Origin: Microvirga sp. VF16
Lineage (GTDB): Bacteria > Pseudomonadota > Alphaproteobacteria > Rhizobiales > Beijerinckiaceae
NCBI RefSeq assembly: GCF_016864375.1
Contig: NZ_CP069354.1
Coordinates: 3,631,501 to 3,695,500, forward strand
Length of the DNA stretch: 64,000 nucleotides
Direction: 5' to 3'
The notes under the pieces were generated by a model that searched no databases, had not been told where the DNA came from, and saw nothing but the letters and a program-made list of their open reading frames with translations. Below, in pieces: positions 24,425 through 33,298 of the stretch. The position numbers and the translations under genes are program-made. Within the stretch, counting starts at the first letter, position 1; each line of letters begins with the position of its first letter.

Positions 24425-25214
24425 GCCGCGACCGCAGGGCCGAGCGCTTGCTGAGCAGGGTCGCTGAGATCACACCCAGGGTCACGATGCCGATCAGGAT
24501 GGCGGATGCCGCATTCACCTCCGGCGAAAGCCCGAGCCGCACCTGGCTGTAGATCTTGATCGGCAGGGTCGTCGCACCCGGCCCCGCGTTGAAGCTTGCG
24601 ATCACCAGATCGTCCATGGACAGGGTGAAGGCAAGCAGGAAGCCCGCCACGATGGATGGCGCGATCAGCGGCAGCGTCACGGAAAAGAACGTACGCAGGG
24701 GCGGCGCGCCGAGATCCATCGCCGCCTCTTCGAGCGAGCGGTCGAAGGTCATGAGCCGCGACTGCACCACCACCGTCACGAAGCACATGGTAAGCGTGGT
24801 ATGCGCGAGCGTGATCGTCCAGAAGCCGCGGTCAAGATCCACTGCGACGAAGAACAAAAGCAGCGACAGGCCGGTGATCACCTCCGGCATGACCATGGGC
24901 GCATAGACCATGCCGGTGAAGAGCGTGCGGCCGGGAAAACGCCCGTAGCGCGTGAGCGCGAGTGCCGCGAGGGTGCCGAGGACGGTCGCCAGCGTCGCCG
25001 ACAGGAGCGCGATGCGCAAAGTCACCCAGGCTGCTTCGATAAGCCCCTCATTGCGAAACAACGCCCCGTACCACTGCGTGGAGAATCCGCCCCAGACGGT
25101 GACGAGGCGCGAGGCATTGAAGGAATAGATCACCAGCAGCAGGATCGGCAGATACAGAAACGCGAAACCGATCACGAGCGAGGTGACATTGAAGAGGCTC
25201 AGACGCCGGTTCAT
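24420..25214 (-). CDS. potC: Spermidine/putrescine-type ABC permease (PotC)
   Basis: A 264-residue binding-protein-dependent permease with about six hydrophobic segments. The EAA loop reads RSLEEAAMDLGAPPLRTFF, and SMDDLVIASF is the PotC hallmark. The start overlaps the potB stop by four bases (ATGA). The polar N-terminus MNRRLSLFNVTSLVIGFAFLY is typical. Third gene of potA-potB-potC. Confidence 0.92.
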   Translation of the reverse strand: MNRRLSLFNVTSLVIGFAFLYLPILLLVIYSFNASRLVTVWGGFSTQWYGALFRNEGLIEAAWVTLRIALLSATLATVLGTLAALALTRYGRFPGRTLFTGMVYAPMVMPEVITGLSLLLFFVAVDLDRGFWTITLAHTTLTMCFVTVVVQSRLMTFDRSLEEAAMDLGAPPLRTFFSVTLPLIAPSIVAGFLLAFTLSMDDLVIASFNAGPGATTLPIKIYSQVRLGLSPEVNAASAILIGIVTLGVISATLLSKRSALRSRR

Positions 25215-26116
25215 GGCCGTGCCTCCACGCGCCGCGCCTCGACATCGCGATAGATCACGATGGGCACGACGAGGATGATGAGCAGCAGGATCGCCACGGC
25301 GGAAGCGAGCGGCCAGTCGCGGTTGGAGAAGAACTCGCTCCAGAGCTGACGGCCGATCATCAGCGTCTCCGAGCCGCCGAGCAGATCGGGGATGACGAAC
25401 TCGCCCACCGCCGGGATGAAGCACAGGAGCGAACCGGCAATGATACCCGGCATGGCGAGCGGCACGGTGATGGTCCAGAACGAGCGCCAGGGCGTCGAGC
25501 CGAGATCGAGCGCTGCCTCCAGAAGCGTATCGTCCATCTTCTCCAGCGTCGCATAGAGCGGCAGCACCATGAAGGGCAGATAGGCGTAGACGATGCCGAT
25601 ATAGACCGCCGTTTCCGTGTTGAGGATGTCGAGCGGCTCGGAGATCAGACCGATCCCCATGAGCGCCTGCGTGAGCAGCCCTTCCGGTTTCAGAATTGCG
25701 ACCCAGGCATAGATGCGGATGAGAAAGCTCGTCCAGAACGGTAGAATGATGAGCGCCACCAGCAGCGGACGATAGCGCTCCGGCGCGCGGGCCATGCCAT
25801 AGGCGATGGGAAATCCGACCAGAAGCAGCAGCAATGTCGAGATCGCCGCGATGCGCACGGAGGAGAGTGTCGCGCGGAAATAGAGGTCGTCCTGGGTCAG
25901 GAGCTCGAAATTCTCGAGATCGAGCCCGCTGAAGAATCCGGAAATATCGCTCCAGTCGAAGACCGGCTTGTAGGGCGGCTGGGCCACGGCCGGGTCCGAC
26001 AGGCTGATCTTGAGGACGATCAGAAACGGCACGAGGAAGAACACGCCGAGCCAGAGATAGGGAATGGCCGGCACGAGCCCCGCGGTGAGGCGTCGCGTGA
26101 GAGAGCGGTCCATCAT
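25211..26116 (-). CDS. potB: Spermidine/putrescine-type ABC permease (PotB)
   Basis: A 301-residue permease. EAA loop: TLLEAALDLGSTPWRSFWTI; the PotB-type motifs ILPFWTSFLIRIYAW and FIPAVGEFVIPDLLGG are both present. The natural start is ATG-ATG at 26116, three bases after the potA stop; longer in-frame extension into potA is not needed. It heterodimerises with PotC. Confidence 0.92.
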   Translation of the reverse strand: MMDRSLTRRLTAGLVPAIPYLWLGVFFLVPFLIVLKISLSDPAVAQPPYKPVFDWSDISGFFSGLDLENFELLTQDDLYFRATLSSVRIAAISTLLLLLVGFPIAYGMARAPERYRPLLVALIILPFWTSFLIRIYAWVAILKPEGLLTQALMGIGLISEPLDILNTETAVYIGIVYAYLPFMVLPLYATLEKMDDTLLEAALDLGSTPWRSFWTITVPLAMPGIIAGSLLCFIPAVGEFVIPDLLGGSETLMIGRQLWSEFFSNRDWPLASAVAILLLIILVVPIVIYRDVEARRVEARP

Positions 26117-26118
26117 GG

Positions 26119-27288
26119 CTATTCCGCCAGGATCACGGCCGCATCCGGCGCGAAGGTGACATAGACCTGCTCGTCCCAGTCGATGGGGTTCTCGACGAAG
26201 CGCGAAGCATTGGCGCGGGTCACACGCAGGATCTCGCCGGTGGCGAGCTTCACGCGATAGACCGTCCAGTCGCCGAGATAGCCGATATCCCACACTTCGC
26301 CGGTGAGCACGTTGATGGCGCCGGGTCCCGGCGGGTCGCGCTGGATCACCATCTTCTCGGGCCGCACGGCAATCGCCACGGCCTGGCCGGAATGCAGCAC
26401 CTCGTCCGGATCGTCAATGGTCAGCGGTGCGCGAGCCGACGGCGTCTCCACGCGCCAGAGACCGTTCTCCTGCCCCTGCACATGACCTTCCAGAATGTTC
26501 ACGTCGCCGACGAACTCGGCGATGAAACGGGTCTTGGGCTGCTCGTAGATCTCACCCGGCGTCGCGACCTGGGCGATGCGGCCCTGGTCCATCACGGCGA
26601 TGCGGTCGGCCATGGTCATGGCCTCCTCCTGATCGTGCGTGACGACCACGAAGGTCATGCCGAGTTCGTGCTGGATGTCCATCAGCTCGAATTGGGTCTC
26701 CTCGCGCAGCTTCTTGTCGAGGGCACCGAGGGGCTCATCGAGAAGCAGCACCTTCGGCTTCTTGGCAAGCGCACGGGCGAGCGCCACGCGCTGGCGCTGG
26801 CCGCCGGAGAGCTGGCTCGGATAGCGCCGGGCGAGCTTTTCGAGCTGGACGAGGCGAAGCATCTCGCCGACGCGCTCCGCGATCTGGTCCTTCGGCATCC
26901 CGTCCTGCTTCAGGCCGAAGGCGATGTTCTTCTCCACGCTCATATGGGGAAAGAGCGCATAGGACTGGAACATCATGTTCACCGGTCGCCGATAGGGCGG
27001 CACGCCGGCAAGGTTCTGGTCGCCCAAGGTGATCGTACCCTCGCTCGGCGTCTCGAAGCCCGCGAGCATGCGCATGAGGGTCGTCTTGCCGCAGCCGGAG
27101 GGGCCGAGCAGGCAGAAGAACTCGCCTTCGAAGATGTTCAGGGAGAGGTGATCCACCGCCATCGCATCGCCGAACCGCTTCGTCACGTTCTCGAAGCGGA
27201 TGAGCGGCTTGGCATCGGGATTGGACCAGGGCGCGAAGGCGCGGCGCACGGCGCCGACGGAGGCGGATTGTCGAGACGGAGGAGGCAA
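26119..27288 (-). CDS. potA: Spermidine/putrescine-type ABC ATPase (PotA)
   Basis: A 389-residue ATPase. Walker A LGPSGCGKTT (about 61-70), signature LSGGQRQRVALARAL, Walker B LLLDEPLGALD, H-loop VVTHDQEEAM, and a C-terminal TOBE/OB regulatory domain (VAIAVRPEKM; GYLGDWTVYRVKL). The periplasmic binding protein (PotD/PotF) is not adjacent. The assigned start is TTG at 27288 with weak support; a start closer to the ABC fold is possible. Polyamine is the family default substrate; other solutes (putrescine, opine-like) are possible. Confidence 0.92.
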   Translation of the reverse strand: MPPPSRQSASVGAVRRAFAPWSNPDAKPLIRFENVTKRFGDAMAVDHLSLNIFEGEFFCLLGPSGCGKTTLMRMLAGFETPSEGTITLGDQNLAGVPPYRRPVNMMFQSYALFPHMSVEKNIAFGLKQDGMPKDQIAERVGEMLRLVQLEKLARRYPSQLSGGQRQRVALARALAKKPKVLLLDEPLGALDKKLREETQFELMDIQHELGMTFVVVTHDQEEAMTMADRIAVMDQGRIAQVATPGEIYEQPKTRFIAEFVGDVNILEGHVQGQENGLWRVETPSARAPLTIDDPDEVLHSGQAVAIAVRPEKMVIQRDPPGPGAINVLTGEVWDIGYLGDWTVYRVKLATGEILRVTRANASRFVENPIDWDEQVYVTFAPDAAVILAE

Positions 27289-27475
27289 GATGTTTTGACT
27301 TCAACCTTGAACGAGGAAACCAGCGGGCAAGCTATGATGTTCGGCCTCCGAGAACAACAGCTTAAACGCGCTGTTTCACCTGCTTGAGAGCGATGCTGGG
27401 CGCAACCCTGCCCTGCCGGATCTGAGCCGCAAACTGCCTTGCGATGGGCTTGGAATGGGAGTACCAAGCACCCAC

Positions 27476-27495
27476 ATTATTAGCATACTAATAAT
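27476..27495. promoter_or_regulatory. Inverted-repeat operator upstream of the MarR gene
   Basis: ATTATTAG and CTAATAAT with CATA between them, a perfect 8-bp dyad, end exactly where an upstream ATG would begin and about 18 bases before the preferred MarR start. MarR dimers bind sites of this form, so self-regulation is likely. Confidence 0.75.
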
Positions 27496-27513
27496 ATGCC
27501 CACTAGGATAAAG

Positions 27514-27948
27514 ATGATGCCCCCGGCCAAAGCGATATTCTCCGAGGAACTTTGGAAGGTCAGTCGGAAGATGCGCACCCTGTTCGATGCCCGCGTGCGG
27601 GCCAAAGGCCTGACCTTGGCGCGGGCGCGCACGCTGATCTTTCTCAGCAAGAAAGAGGGCATGACCCAGACGGAGCTTGCAGAGATGCTCGAGATCGAAG
27701 GCCCGACCCTTGTCCCGCTACTCGACAGCCTGGAGAAACAGGGCCTGATCGAGCGCCGGCCGGTGAACGGCGACCGGAGGGCCAAGCAGATTGCCCTGAC
27801 CGCAACGGGTCAGGAACAGGCGGCCCATGTGGATCGGCTCGTGAAGGAATTCCGCAGCGACGTACTCAAGGACATCAGCGAGGACGATCTCAAGGTCGCT
27901 ATTCGCGTCTGCGAGGCCATGGGCCGGAACATCGAAGCCGCAAACTGA
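27514..27948 (+). CDS. MarR-family transcriptional regulator
   Basis: A 144-residue winged-helix regulator. The DNA-binding part reads MTQTELAEMLEIEGPTLVPL then LDSLEKQGLIERRP and the wing NGDRRAKQIALT, all MarR hallmarks. An ATG at 27496 is open but sits on the operator dyad with no room for a ribosome site; ATG-ATG at 27514/27517 has AGGA at 27505-27508. It precedes and presumably controls the efflux genes that follow (MFS and HlyD type), in the manner of EmrR, releasing DNA when a phenolic or lipophilic ligand binds. Confidence 0.9.
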   Translation: MMPPAKAIFSEELWKVSRKMRTLFDARVRAKGLTLARARTLIFLSKKEGMTQTELAEMLEIEGPTLVPLLDSLEKQGLIERRPVNGDRRAKQIALTATGQEQAAHVDRLVKEFRSDVLKDISEDDLKVAIRVCEAMGRNIEAAN

Positions 27949-27962
27949 ATGGTGTTCCTCCC

Positions 27963-29642
27963 GTGACTGCAATGTCCGAAAGCCGCGCAACTGAGAACGA
28001 GAGCTCCGACGCCGGCCGCTCCGGGATCGAGACACCGCAGGCTCCGCCCTCCCCTCCGGCGGCACCTGCCCCCATGCCTGCCTTAAGGGCGGCATGCTAC
28101 ATGCTCGCCTCGCTTCTCCTTGCCCTCACCCAGGGCTTGGGCATGAACCTCATTTCGGCGAACCTGCCGCAGATCCAGGGCGCGCTTGGCGCAACCACCA
28201 ACGAAGCCACCTGGCTCATGGCCGCCTATATGGCGCCCAATGTCAGCCTCGCGCTCGCCCTCATCAAGATCCGGACGCAATACGGCCTGCGCAACTTCGC
28301 GGAGTTGAGCATCCTCGTCTTCGTGCTCGTCACGCTCATGCATCTTTTCGTCGAGGATCTGCACTCGGCCTTGATCGTGCGCTTCTTCAGCGGCATTGCG
28401 GCAGCGCCGATGTCGTCGCTCGGCTTTCTCTACATGCTGGAAGCGTTTCCGCCGGCCAAAAAGCTGAACATCGGCCTGTCCCTGGCCCTTACGAACATTT
28501 CCCTCGGCGCGCCGCTCGCACGGCTGATTTCGCCAGACCTTTTGATGATCGGGCAGTGGCACGGCCTCTACGTGTTCGAGATCGCCATTGCCATGATGGC
28601 CTTCGCCGCCGTCTATCTTCTGCCGCTGACGCCTCAGCCCCGCGCGAAGGTGATCCATTGGCGCGATGTGGTGAGCTATCTTTTGATTGCTGTCGGCTTC
28701 GGGCTGACCGCCATGGTGCTCACCCTGGGTCGCGTCTATTGGTGGTTCGAGGCGCCCTGGCTCGGCATCATGCTGGCCATCGGCATCGCAGCCATCACCG
28801 TCGCGATCGTGCTCGAACTGAATCGCGAGAGCCCGTTGCTCGATATCCGCTGGCTCGCGAGCCGGGAAGTCGTGCACTTCACCGGCGCGCTCCTGATCTT
28901 CCGCATCGTGTTGTCGGAGCAGACGAGCGGCGCCTTCGGCTTTTTCCAGGCTCTCGGATTGCAGAACGATCAGATGCAGGTGCTCTCCCTGATCATTCTC
29001 GCCGCATCGGTGACCGGCGGTCTTGCCTGCGCGGCGGTGATGAAGCCCGGGCGCGAGCCTGCCATCCATATGGTTGCTCTCGCGCTCCTCATCATTGGTG
29101 CCGTCATGGACGGTCGCGCTACGAACCTGACGCGTCCTGCCGAGATGTATCTGAGCCAGGCTCTCATCGCTTTCGCAGGCGCGCTCTTCCTGCCGCCAGC
29201 CATGGCATCGGGCCTCATGATGGCTCTGAAGAAGGGACCGACCTACATTCTCAGCTTCGTCATCGTCTTCCTCACCACCCAGAGCATCGGCGGCGTGCTC
29301 GGATCCGCCATCGTCGGAACCTTCATGACGTGGCGCACGAAATTCCACGTCCAGGATCTCGCCAACCATCTGATATCCACGGATCCACTGGTCGCGCAGC
29401 GCCTGAGCCAGCTTTCCGGTGCCTATGGCCGCGTGATGACGGACAAGTCGCTTTTGAACGCCGAGGGCATCGTCCTGCTCGGCCAACAGGTCAACCGGGA
29501 GGCAACCGTACTCGCCTACAACGATGCCTTCCTGGCGATCGCGTTGCTCGCCGCCTTCGCGCTCGCAGCCCTGATTGCCCACGTCGCGGTCCGGGCCATC
29601 GGCGCACGTCTTTCAACCGTTCCCGAAACCGCTGTCGCCTAA
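27963..29642 (+). CDS. MFS efflux transporter, DHA2 (EmrB) type
   Basis: A roughly 559-residue transporter with about fourteen membrane segments, the DHA2 drug:proton antiporter pattern. Visible are the first long helix with GLGMNLISANLPQIQGALGA, motif-C-like FFSGIAAAPMSSLG, and the periplasmic C-terminal block TRPAEMYLSQALIAFAGALF. The N-terminal 40 residues are Ser/Pro-rich and disordered. The start is GTG 27963 or ATG 27972. It lies between the marR and HlyD genes, so it is expected to partner with that adaptor to export a toxic compound across both membranes. Substrate unknown. Confidence 0.88.
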   Translation: MTAMSESRATENESSDAGRSGIETPQAPPSPPAAPAPMPALRAACYMLASLLLALTQGLGMNLISANLPQIQGALGATTNEATWLMAAYMAPNVSLALALIKIRTQYGLRNFAELSILVFVLVTLMHLFVEDLHSALIVRFFSGIAAAPMSSLGFLYMLEAFPPAKKLNIGLSLALTNISLGAPLARLISPDLLMIGQWHGLYVFEIAIAMMAFAAVYLLPLTPQPRAKVIHWRDVVSYLLIAVGFGLTAMVLTLGRVYWWFEAPWLGIMLAIGIAAITVAIVLELNRESPLLDIRWLASREVVHFTGALLIFRIVLSEQTSGAFGFFQALGLQNDQMQVLSLIILAASVTGGLACAAVMKPGREPAIHMVALALLIIGAVMDGRATNLTRPAEMYLSQALIAFAGALFLPPAMASGLMMALKKGPTYILSFVIVFLTTQSIGGVLGSAIVGTFMTWRTKFHVQDLANHLISTDPLVAQRLSQLSGAYGRVMTDKSLLNAEGIVLLGQQVNREATVLAYNDAFLAIALLAAFALAALIAHVAVRAIGARLSTVPETAVA

Positions 29643-29658
29643 CACCACACCGATTGCC

Positions 29659-30705
29659 ATGCTCAAGTTCCTTCGCTCCACCACGATACTCATCGCGACA
29701 TCCATCGGCGCCATCGGAATCGTCCTGGTGCTCTATGCCTGGCGCCTGCCGCCCTTCGAGAGCTCCGTCCAGATCACGGACAACGCCTATGTGCGCGGAC
29801 AGGTGACGCTCGTCAGCCCTCAGCTCGCCGGCTACGTGGCCGAAGTGGCGGTGCAGGATTTCCAGCGCGTGAAGGCCGGTCAGCTTCTGGTGAAGATCGA
29901 CGACCGCATCTTCACCCAGAAGCTGGAACAGGCGAAGGCGACGCTTGCCGGCCAGCAGGCTGCTTTGGCCAATTCCGAGCAGAAGCGCCGCTCGGACGAA
30001 GCGCGTATCGTCTCCAGCGAGGCCCAGGTCGCCAGCGCCCAGGCGGCGCTCAAGGCGGCGGAAGCGAGCTGGAAGCGGATCGAGCCGCTGCTGGAGCGCG
30101 GCGTCACGACGCAGAGCCAAGCCGACCAGGCCCGTGCCGCTCTCGATCAGGCCACAGCGGCCCTGCATCAGGCACAAGCCGCATTGGAGGTGTCGCGCCA
30201 GGACCTTGCCGCGACGCTCGTGAGCCGCCAGTCCTTGGAGGCTGCGGTGCAAGGTGCCGAGGCGGCCGTCAGGCTTGCCGAGATCGACCTGCAGAACACG
30301 CGCATCGTGGCGCCGGCGGACGGCCAGCTCGGAGAGGTCGGCGCCCGCGTCGGGCAATATGTGGCCGCCGGCACGCAGCTCCTCGCCCTCGTGCCGGAGC
30401 GGATCTGGGTCATCGCGAACTTCAAGGAAACACAGCTCGCCGGCATGGAAGCCGGCCAGTCCGTCACCTTCACCGTCGATGCGCTCCAGCATGCCGAGCT
30501 GAAGGGCCATATCGAACGCTTCTCGCCAGCCGCGGGTTCGGAATTCAGCGTGATCAGAACCGACAACGCGACCGGCAATTTCACCAAGGTTGCGCAGCGG
30601 GTACCGGTGCGCATCGCCATCGATCCCGGCCAGGCGCTCGCGGAGCGTCTGTCGCCAGGCATGTCGGTGGTGGTGAGCGTCGACACCGACGCGCGGCGCA
30701 CCTGA
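29659..30705 (+). CDS. HlyD/EmrA-type membrane fusion protein
   Basis: A 348-residue periplasmic adaptor. One N-terminal membrane segment (ILIATSIGAIGIVLVLYAW), the biotinyl-lipoyl half FESSVQITDNAYVRGQVTLVSPQLAGYV, a long alpha-hairpin (about residues 75-190, heptad-like, e.g. QAALKAAEASWKRIEPLLERG), the returning lipoyl half and a beta-barrel (IVAPADGQLGEVGARVGQYV; WVIANFKETQL) give the full EmrA architecture. It follows the MFS gene by 16 bases. A TolC partner is not in the window. Confidence 0.9.
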   Translation: MLKFLRSTTILIATSIGAIGIVLVLYAWRLPPFESSVQITDNAYVRGQVTLVSPQLAGYVAEVAVQDFQRVKAGQLLVKIDDRIFTQKLEQAKATLAGQQAALANSEQKRRSDEARIVSSEAQVASAQAALKAAEASWKRIEPLLERGVTTQSQADQARAALDQATAALHQAQAALEVSRQDLAATLVSRQSLEAAVQGAEAAVRLAEIDLQNTRIVAPADGQLGEVGARVGQYVAAGTQLLALVPERIWVIANFKETQLAGMEAGQSVTFTVDALQHAELKGHIERFSPAAGSEFSVIRTDNATGNFTKVAQRVPVRIAIDPGQALAERLSPGMSVVVSVDTDARRT

Positions 30706-30818
30706 GACAAGATCCGTATCTCATCATTGCCTTGTCTTAATCGGGGTGTTTTGAGCTGGACAGTCGGAACAACCGGCTGTCTCTATCGTTCGGCGTGCAA
30801 TGGCCAAGGAGGTTCGCC

Positions 30819-31313
30819 ATGAGCGCCACCGGTCTCGAAGTTTTCGATAAAACCCTTCACACCACCAATACTTGGCTCAAGGAAATCATGGAGGCGCTCG
30901 GCACCGACCGTCACGTGGCCTGGCATGTGCTGGGCTCTGTGCTGCGCGCCTTGCGTGACCGCATCCCGGTGGAGCTGACCGCTCACTTAAGCGCGGAGCT
31001 GCCGCTCCTTGTGCGCGGTCTCTACTATGATCGGTGGCGGCCTGCGGCGGCGCCCGAGCGCTATCGCTCGCTCGATGAATTTCTCGATATCCTTGCAGTA
31101 GATTTGAGCTCGACCCGCCCCGTCGAGCCGCGGAATGCAGCCGTCGCCGTCTTCACCGTGCTGACGCGGCACATTCCCGAGGGGCAGATACAGAAGGTGC
31201 GGCATGCCCTGCCGGAGGATATCCGGGTTCTGTGGCCGGAAACTGCTCCGTCTGGAGACAAAACGCGGGTCGAGATGGAAATCGACGAGACACGCCTCTC
31301 CCGCGAAGCCTGA
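30819..31313 (+). CDS. DUF2267 family protein
   Basis: A 164-residue soluble protein with the DUF2267 pattern: TTNTWLKEIMEALGTDRHVA, WHVLGSVLRALRDRIPVELTAHLSAELPLLVRGLYYDRW (shown only as its key stretch L-R-D-R-I-P), and the second half repeating the fold (FTVLTRHIPEGQIQKVRHALP). ATG 30819 has AAGGAGG seven bases away; an upstream start at 30795 has none. Family proteins occur with stress and phosphoketolase genes; function unknown. Confidence 0.9.
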   Translation: MSATGLEVFDKTLHTTNTWLKEIMEALGTDRHVAWHVLGSVLRALRDRIPVELTAHLSAELPLLVRGLYYDRWRPAAAPERYRSLDEFLDILAVDLSSTRPVEPRNAAVAVFTVLTRHIPEGQIQKVRHALPEDIRVLWPETAPSGDKTRVEMEIDETRLSREA

Positions 31314-31371
31314 AGCATGCTCATCCCTCCAGGATGGTAGGCTGGCCGGGTGAGAATGCCGCCGAAGATCG

Positions 31372-31656
31372 ATGAAAGCGGAACAGCATGCTCTGGAAGA
31401 GAGCTTCTATCGGGAATGCGCGCGGCTGCTCGACGTCGTGCACACCTACCGCCCCTGGATTGGACGGCCACCCAACCGCTGGAACAATCGGCATCCCGGC
31501 AACGGACGCTTCCCCGGTTTCGGCACCATCCGCATGCATGCGCCGAACCACATTCATGTGTCGCTGCGCCAGCCCATCGTCCTGAACCGGACCTGTCGCT
31601 CCGTGGATGAAGTCTATGACCTTCTGCGCAAGCTCAAGCTGAAAGCGAAGGAATAA
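31372..31656 (+). CDS. Small hypothetical protein (94 aa)
   Basis: A 94-residue protein, basic, with many Arg/His (e.g. PWIGRPPNRWNNRHPGNGRF and MHAPNHIHVSLRQPIV) and an acidic helix-like N-terminus (AEQHALEESFYRECARLL). No family recognised. It follows the DUF2267 gene on the same strand by 58 bases, so they may be co-transcribed. The protein-like composition and a good helix at the C-terminus favour a real gene. Confidence 0.6.
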   Translation: MKAEQHALEESFYRECARLLDVVHTYRPWIGRPPNRWNNRHPGNGRFPGFGTIRMHAPNHIHVSLRQPIVLNRTCRSVDEVYDLLRKLKLKAKE

Positions 31657-31681
31657 AAAAAGCCCGGCTCGAGGCCGGGCT
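31655..31681 (-). terminator. Terminator for the emrB gene (and perhaps the small + strand gene)
   Basis: Stem AGCCCGGC / GCCGGGCT (31661-31668, 31674-31681) with a five-base loop; the minus strand reads a T-run straight after it, 19 bases past the emrB stop at 31700. The plus side has no T-run. Confidence 0.8.
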
Positions 31682-31699
31682 GAAGTTTCGGAGGTTTTC

Positions 31700-33292
31700 T
31701 CAGTGTCCCCCGCCTCCCGCGGGCGCGGCGCGCGGCTTTTTGATGAAGGGCAAGGCGCAGACCAAGCCTAGGAACAGCACGGTCAGGAGCAGGAACACGT
31801 CGGCGAAGGACATCACCAGGGCCTCGCGCCGGACCATGTTCGCCATGGTCTTTAGTGCTGCCGCGTTCGCGTCCGTGCCGAGCGCCTGGAACTTCATCGT
31901 CAAGGCGTTAAGCGTCTCCATCGCCGTGGAGCTGTCCCACGTGACGCTCTCACGCAGGCGCTGAAGATGGAGATCGAGGCGGTTGTTCAGGAGCGTGTTG
32001 ATGACCGCCAAACCAACCGCGCCGCCAAGATTGCGGGTGAGGTTGTACAGACCGGATGCATTCTTGATCCGATCCGGCGGTAGCGTTCCGAGCGCGATGT
32101 TGTTGATCGGCACCATGCAGATCATGAGGCCGACGCCGCGGAAGATCTGCGGCACGAACAGCTCCCAGAAGTCCCAATCCTTGGTGAGACCGGTGATCTG
32201 CCAAGTGCCGAAGGCGAAGGCGCCGAAACCGATGGCCATCATCAATCTCGGATCCATCTTGCGCGACAGCATTCCCGCGACCGGCGCCATGAGGAACATG
32301 GTGGCGCCTGTCACGAACATGGTCTCGCCGATCTGAAGCGACGAGTACCCTCGCACCCGTGCCAGATAGACCGGATAGAGATAGGTCAGGCCATAGAGGC
32401 CGATGCCCATGACGAAGCTGAAGGCGGAGCCCGCGAGGAAGTTGCGGTCGGCGAAGGCGCGCAGATCCACGATGGGATGCTTTGCCGTGAACACCCGGTA
32501 GAAAAATCCGACACCGCCGACGACACAGACGATGGTCAGGATCAGCACCGCCTCATCCTGGAACCAGTCGTTCAGAGGTCCCTCCTCCAGCACGTATTCG
32601 AGGCTGCCGAGGAAGGCCGCCATGAGGCCGAGGCCGGCCCAGTCGAACGACTTGAACAGGCTGAGATCCGGCTCGTCGAAATCGACCAGGAGATAGGTCG
32701 ACACGGTCACGAAGATGCCCGGCACGATGTTGATGAGGAACAGCCAGTGCCACGAGAAAAGATCGGTCAGGTAACCGCCAAGCGTCGGACCGATCGTCGG
32801 TGCGAGCGTCGCCACGAGGCCGATGATCGGCGAGATCACGGGCCGCTTCTCCGGTGGGAAGATCGTGAAGGCCGAAGCGAACACCGTCGGGATCATGCCG
32901 CCGCCGATAAAGCCCTGCAGCGCGCGGTAGACGATCATCTGCTCGATATTCGTCGCGGTCGCGCACATGAAGCTCATGAAGGTGAAGCCACCCGACGCGA
33001 TCACGAACATCCAACGGGTCGAGAGCACACGCGAGAGCGTGCCCGAGAGCGGGATCATGATCACTTCCGCGATCAGGTAGCTCGTCTGCACCCAGGAGAT
33101 TTCCTCGGACGAGGCGGACAGGCCAGCCTGGATCTCGGCGAGCGAGGCGGAGACGATCTGGATGTCCAGGATCGCCATGAACATACCGAAGACCATGCAG
33201 AAGAACGCGAAGGTCCGGCGCCGGTCGAGCGGCGCCGGCTTCGCGGCAGGTAGGCCTTGCGGCCTCTGCGAGATGGCAGCGGATGCGGCCAT
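31700..33292 (-). CDS. emrB: MFS multidrug efflux transporter, EmrB/DHA2 type
   Basis: A 530-residue antiporter with fourteen predicted helices. DHA2/EmrB marks: FGMFMAILDIQIVSASLAEI (helix 1 with the D-I motif), SSEEISWVQTSYLIAEVIMI, RALQGFIGGGMIPTVFASAF (motif C region), and GLYNLTRNLGGAVGLAV. Lies directly downstream of the adaptor gene (six bases), divergent from a TetR regulator. The Gly/Ala/His tail is uninformative. Likely exports lipophilic toxicants as part of a tripartite pump. Confidence 0.92.
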   Translation of the reverse strand: MAASAAISQRPQGLPAAKPAPLDRRRTFAFFCMVFGMFMAILDIQIVSASLAEIQAGLSASSEEISWVQTSYLIAEVIMIPLSGTLSRVLSTRWMFVIASGGFTFMSFMCATATNIEQMIVYRALQGFIGGGMIPTVFASAFTIFPPEKRPVISPIIGLVATLAPTIGPTLGGYLTDLFSWHWLFLINIVPGIFVTVSTYLLVDFDEPDLSLFKSFDWAGLGLMAAFLGSLEYVLEEGPLNDWFQDEAVLILTIVCVVGGVGFFYRVFTAKHPIVDLRAFADRNFLAGSAFSFVMGIGLYGLTYLYPVYLARVRGYSSLQIGETMFVTGATMFLMAPVAGMLSRKMDPRLMMAIGFGAFAFGTWQITGLTKDWDFWELFVPQIFRGVGLMICMVPINNIALGTLPPDRIKNASGLYNLTRNLGGAVGLAVINTLLNNRLDLHLQRLRESVTWDSSTAMETLNALTMKFQALGTDANAAALKTMANMVRREALVMSFADVFLLLTVLFLGLVCALPFIKKPRAAPAGGGGH

Positions 33293-33298
33293 GGTTCC

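Noticed and set aside
28083..29582. Minus-strand 499-codon frame opposite the MFS gene
   Set aside because: Glu/Asp/His/Arg-rich antisense product of hydrophobic codons.
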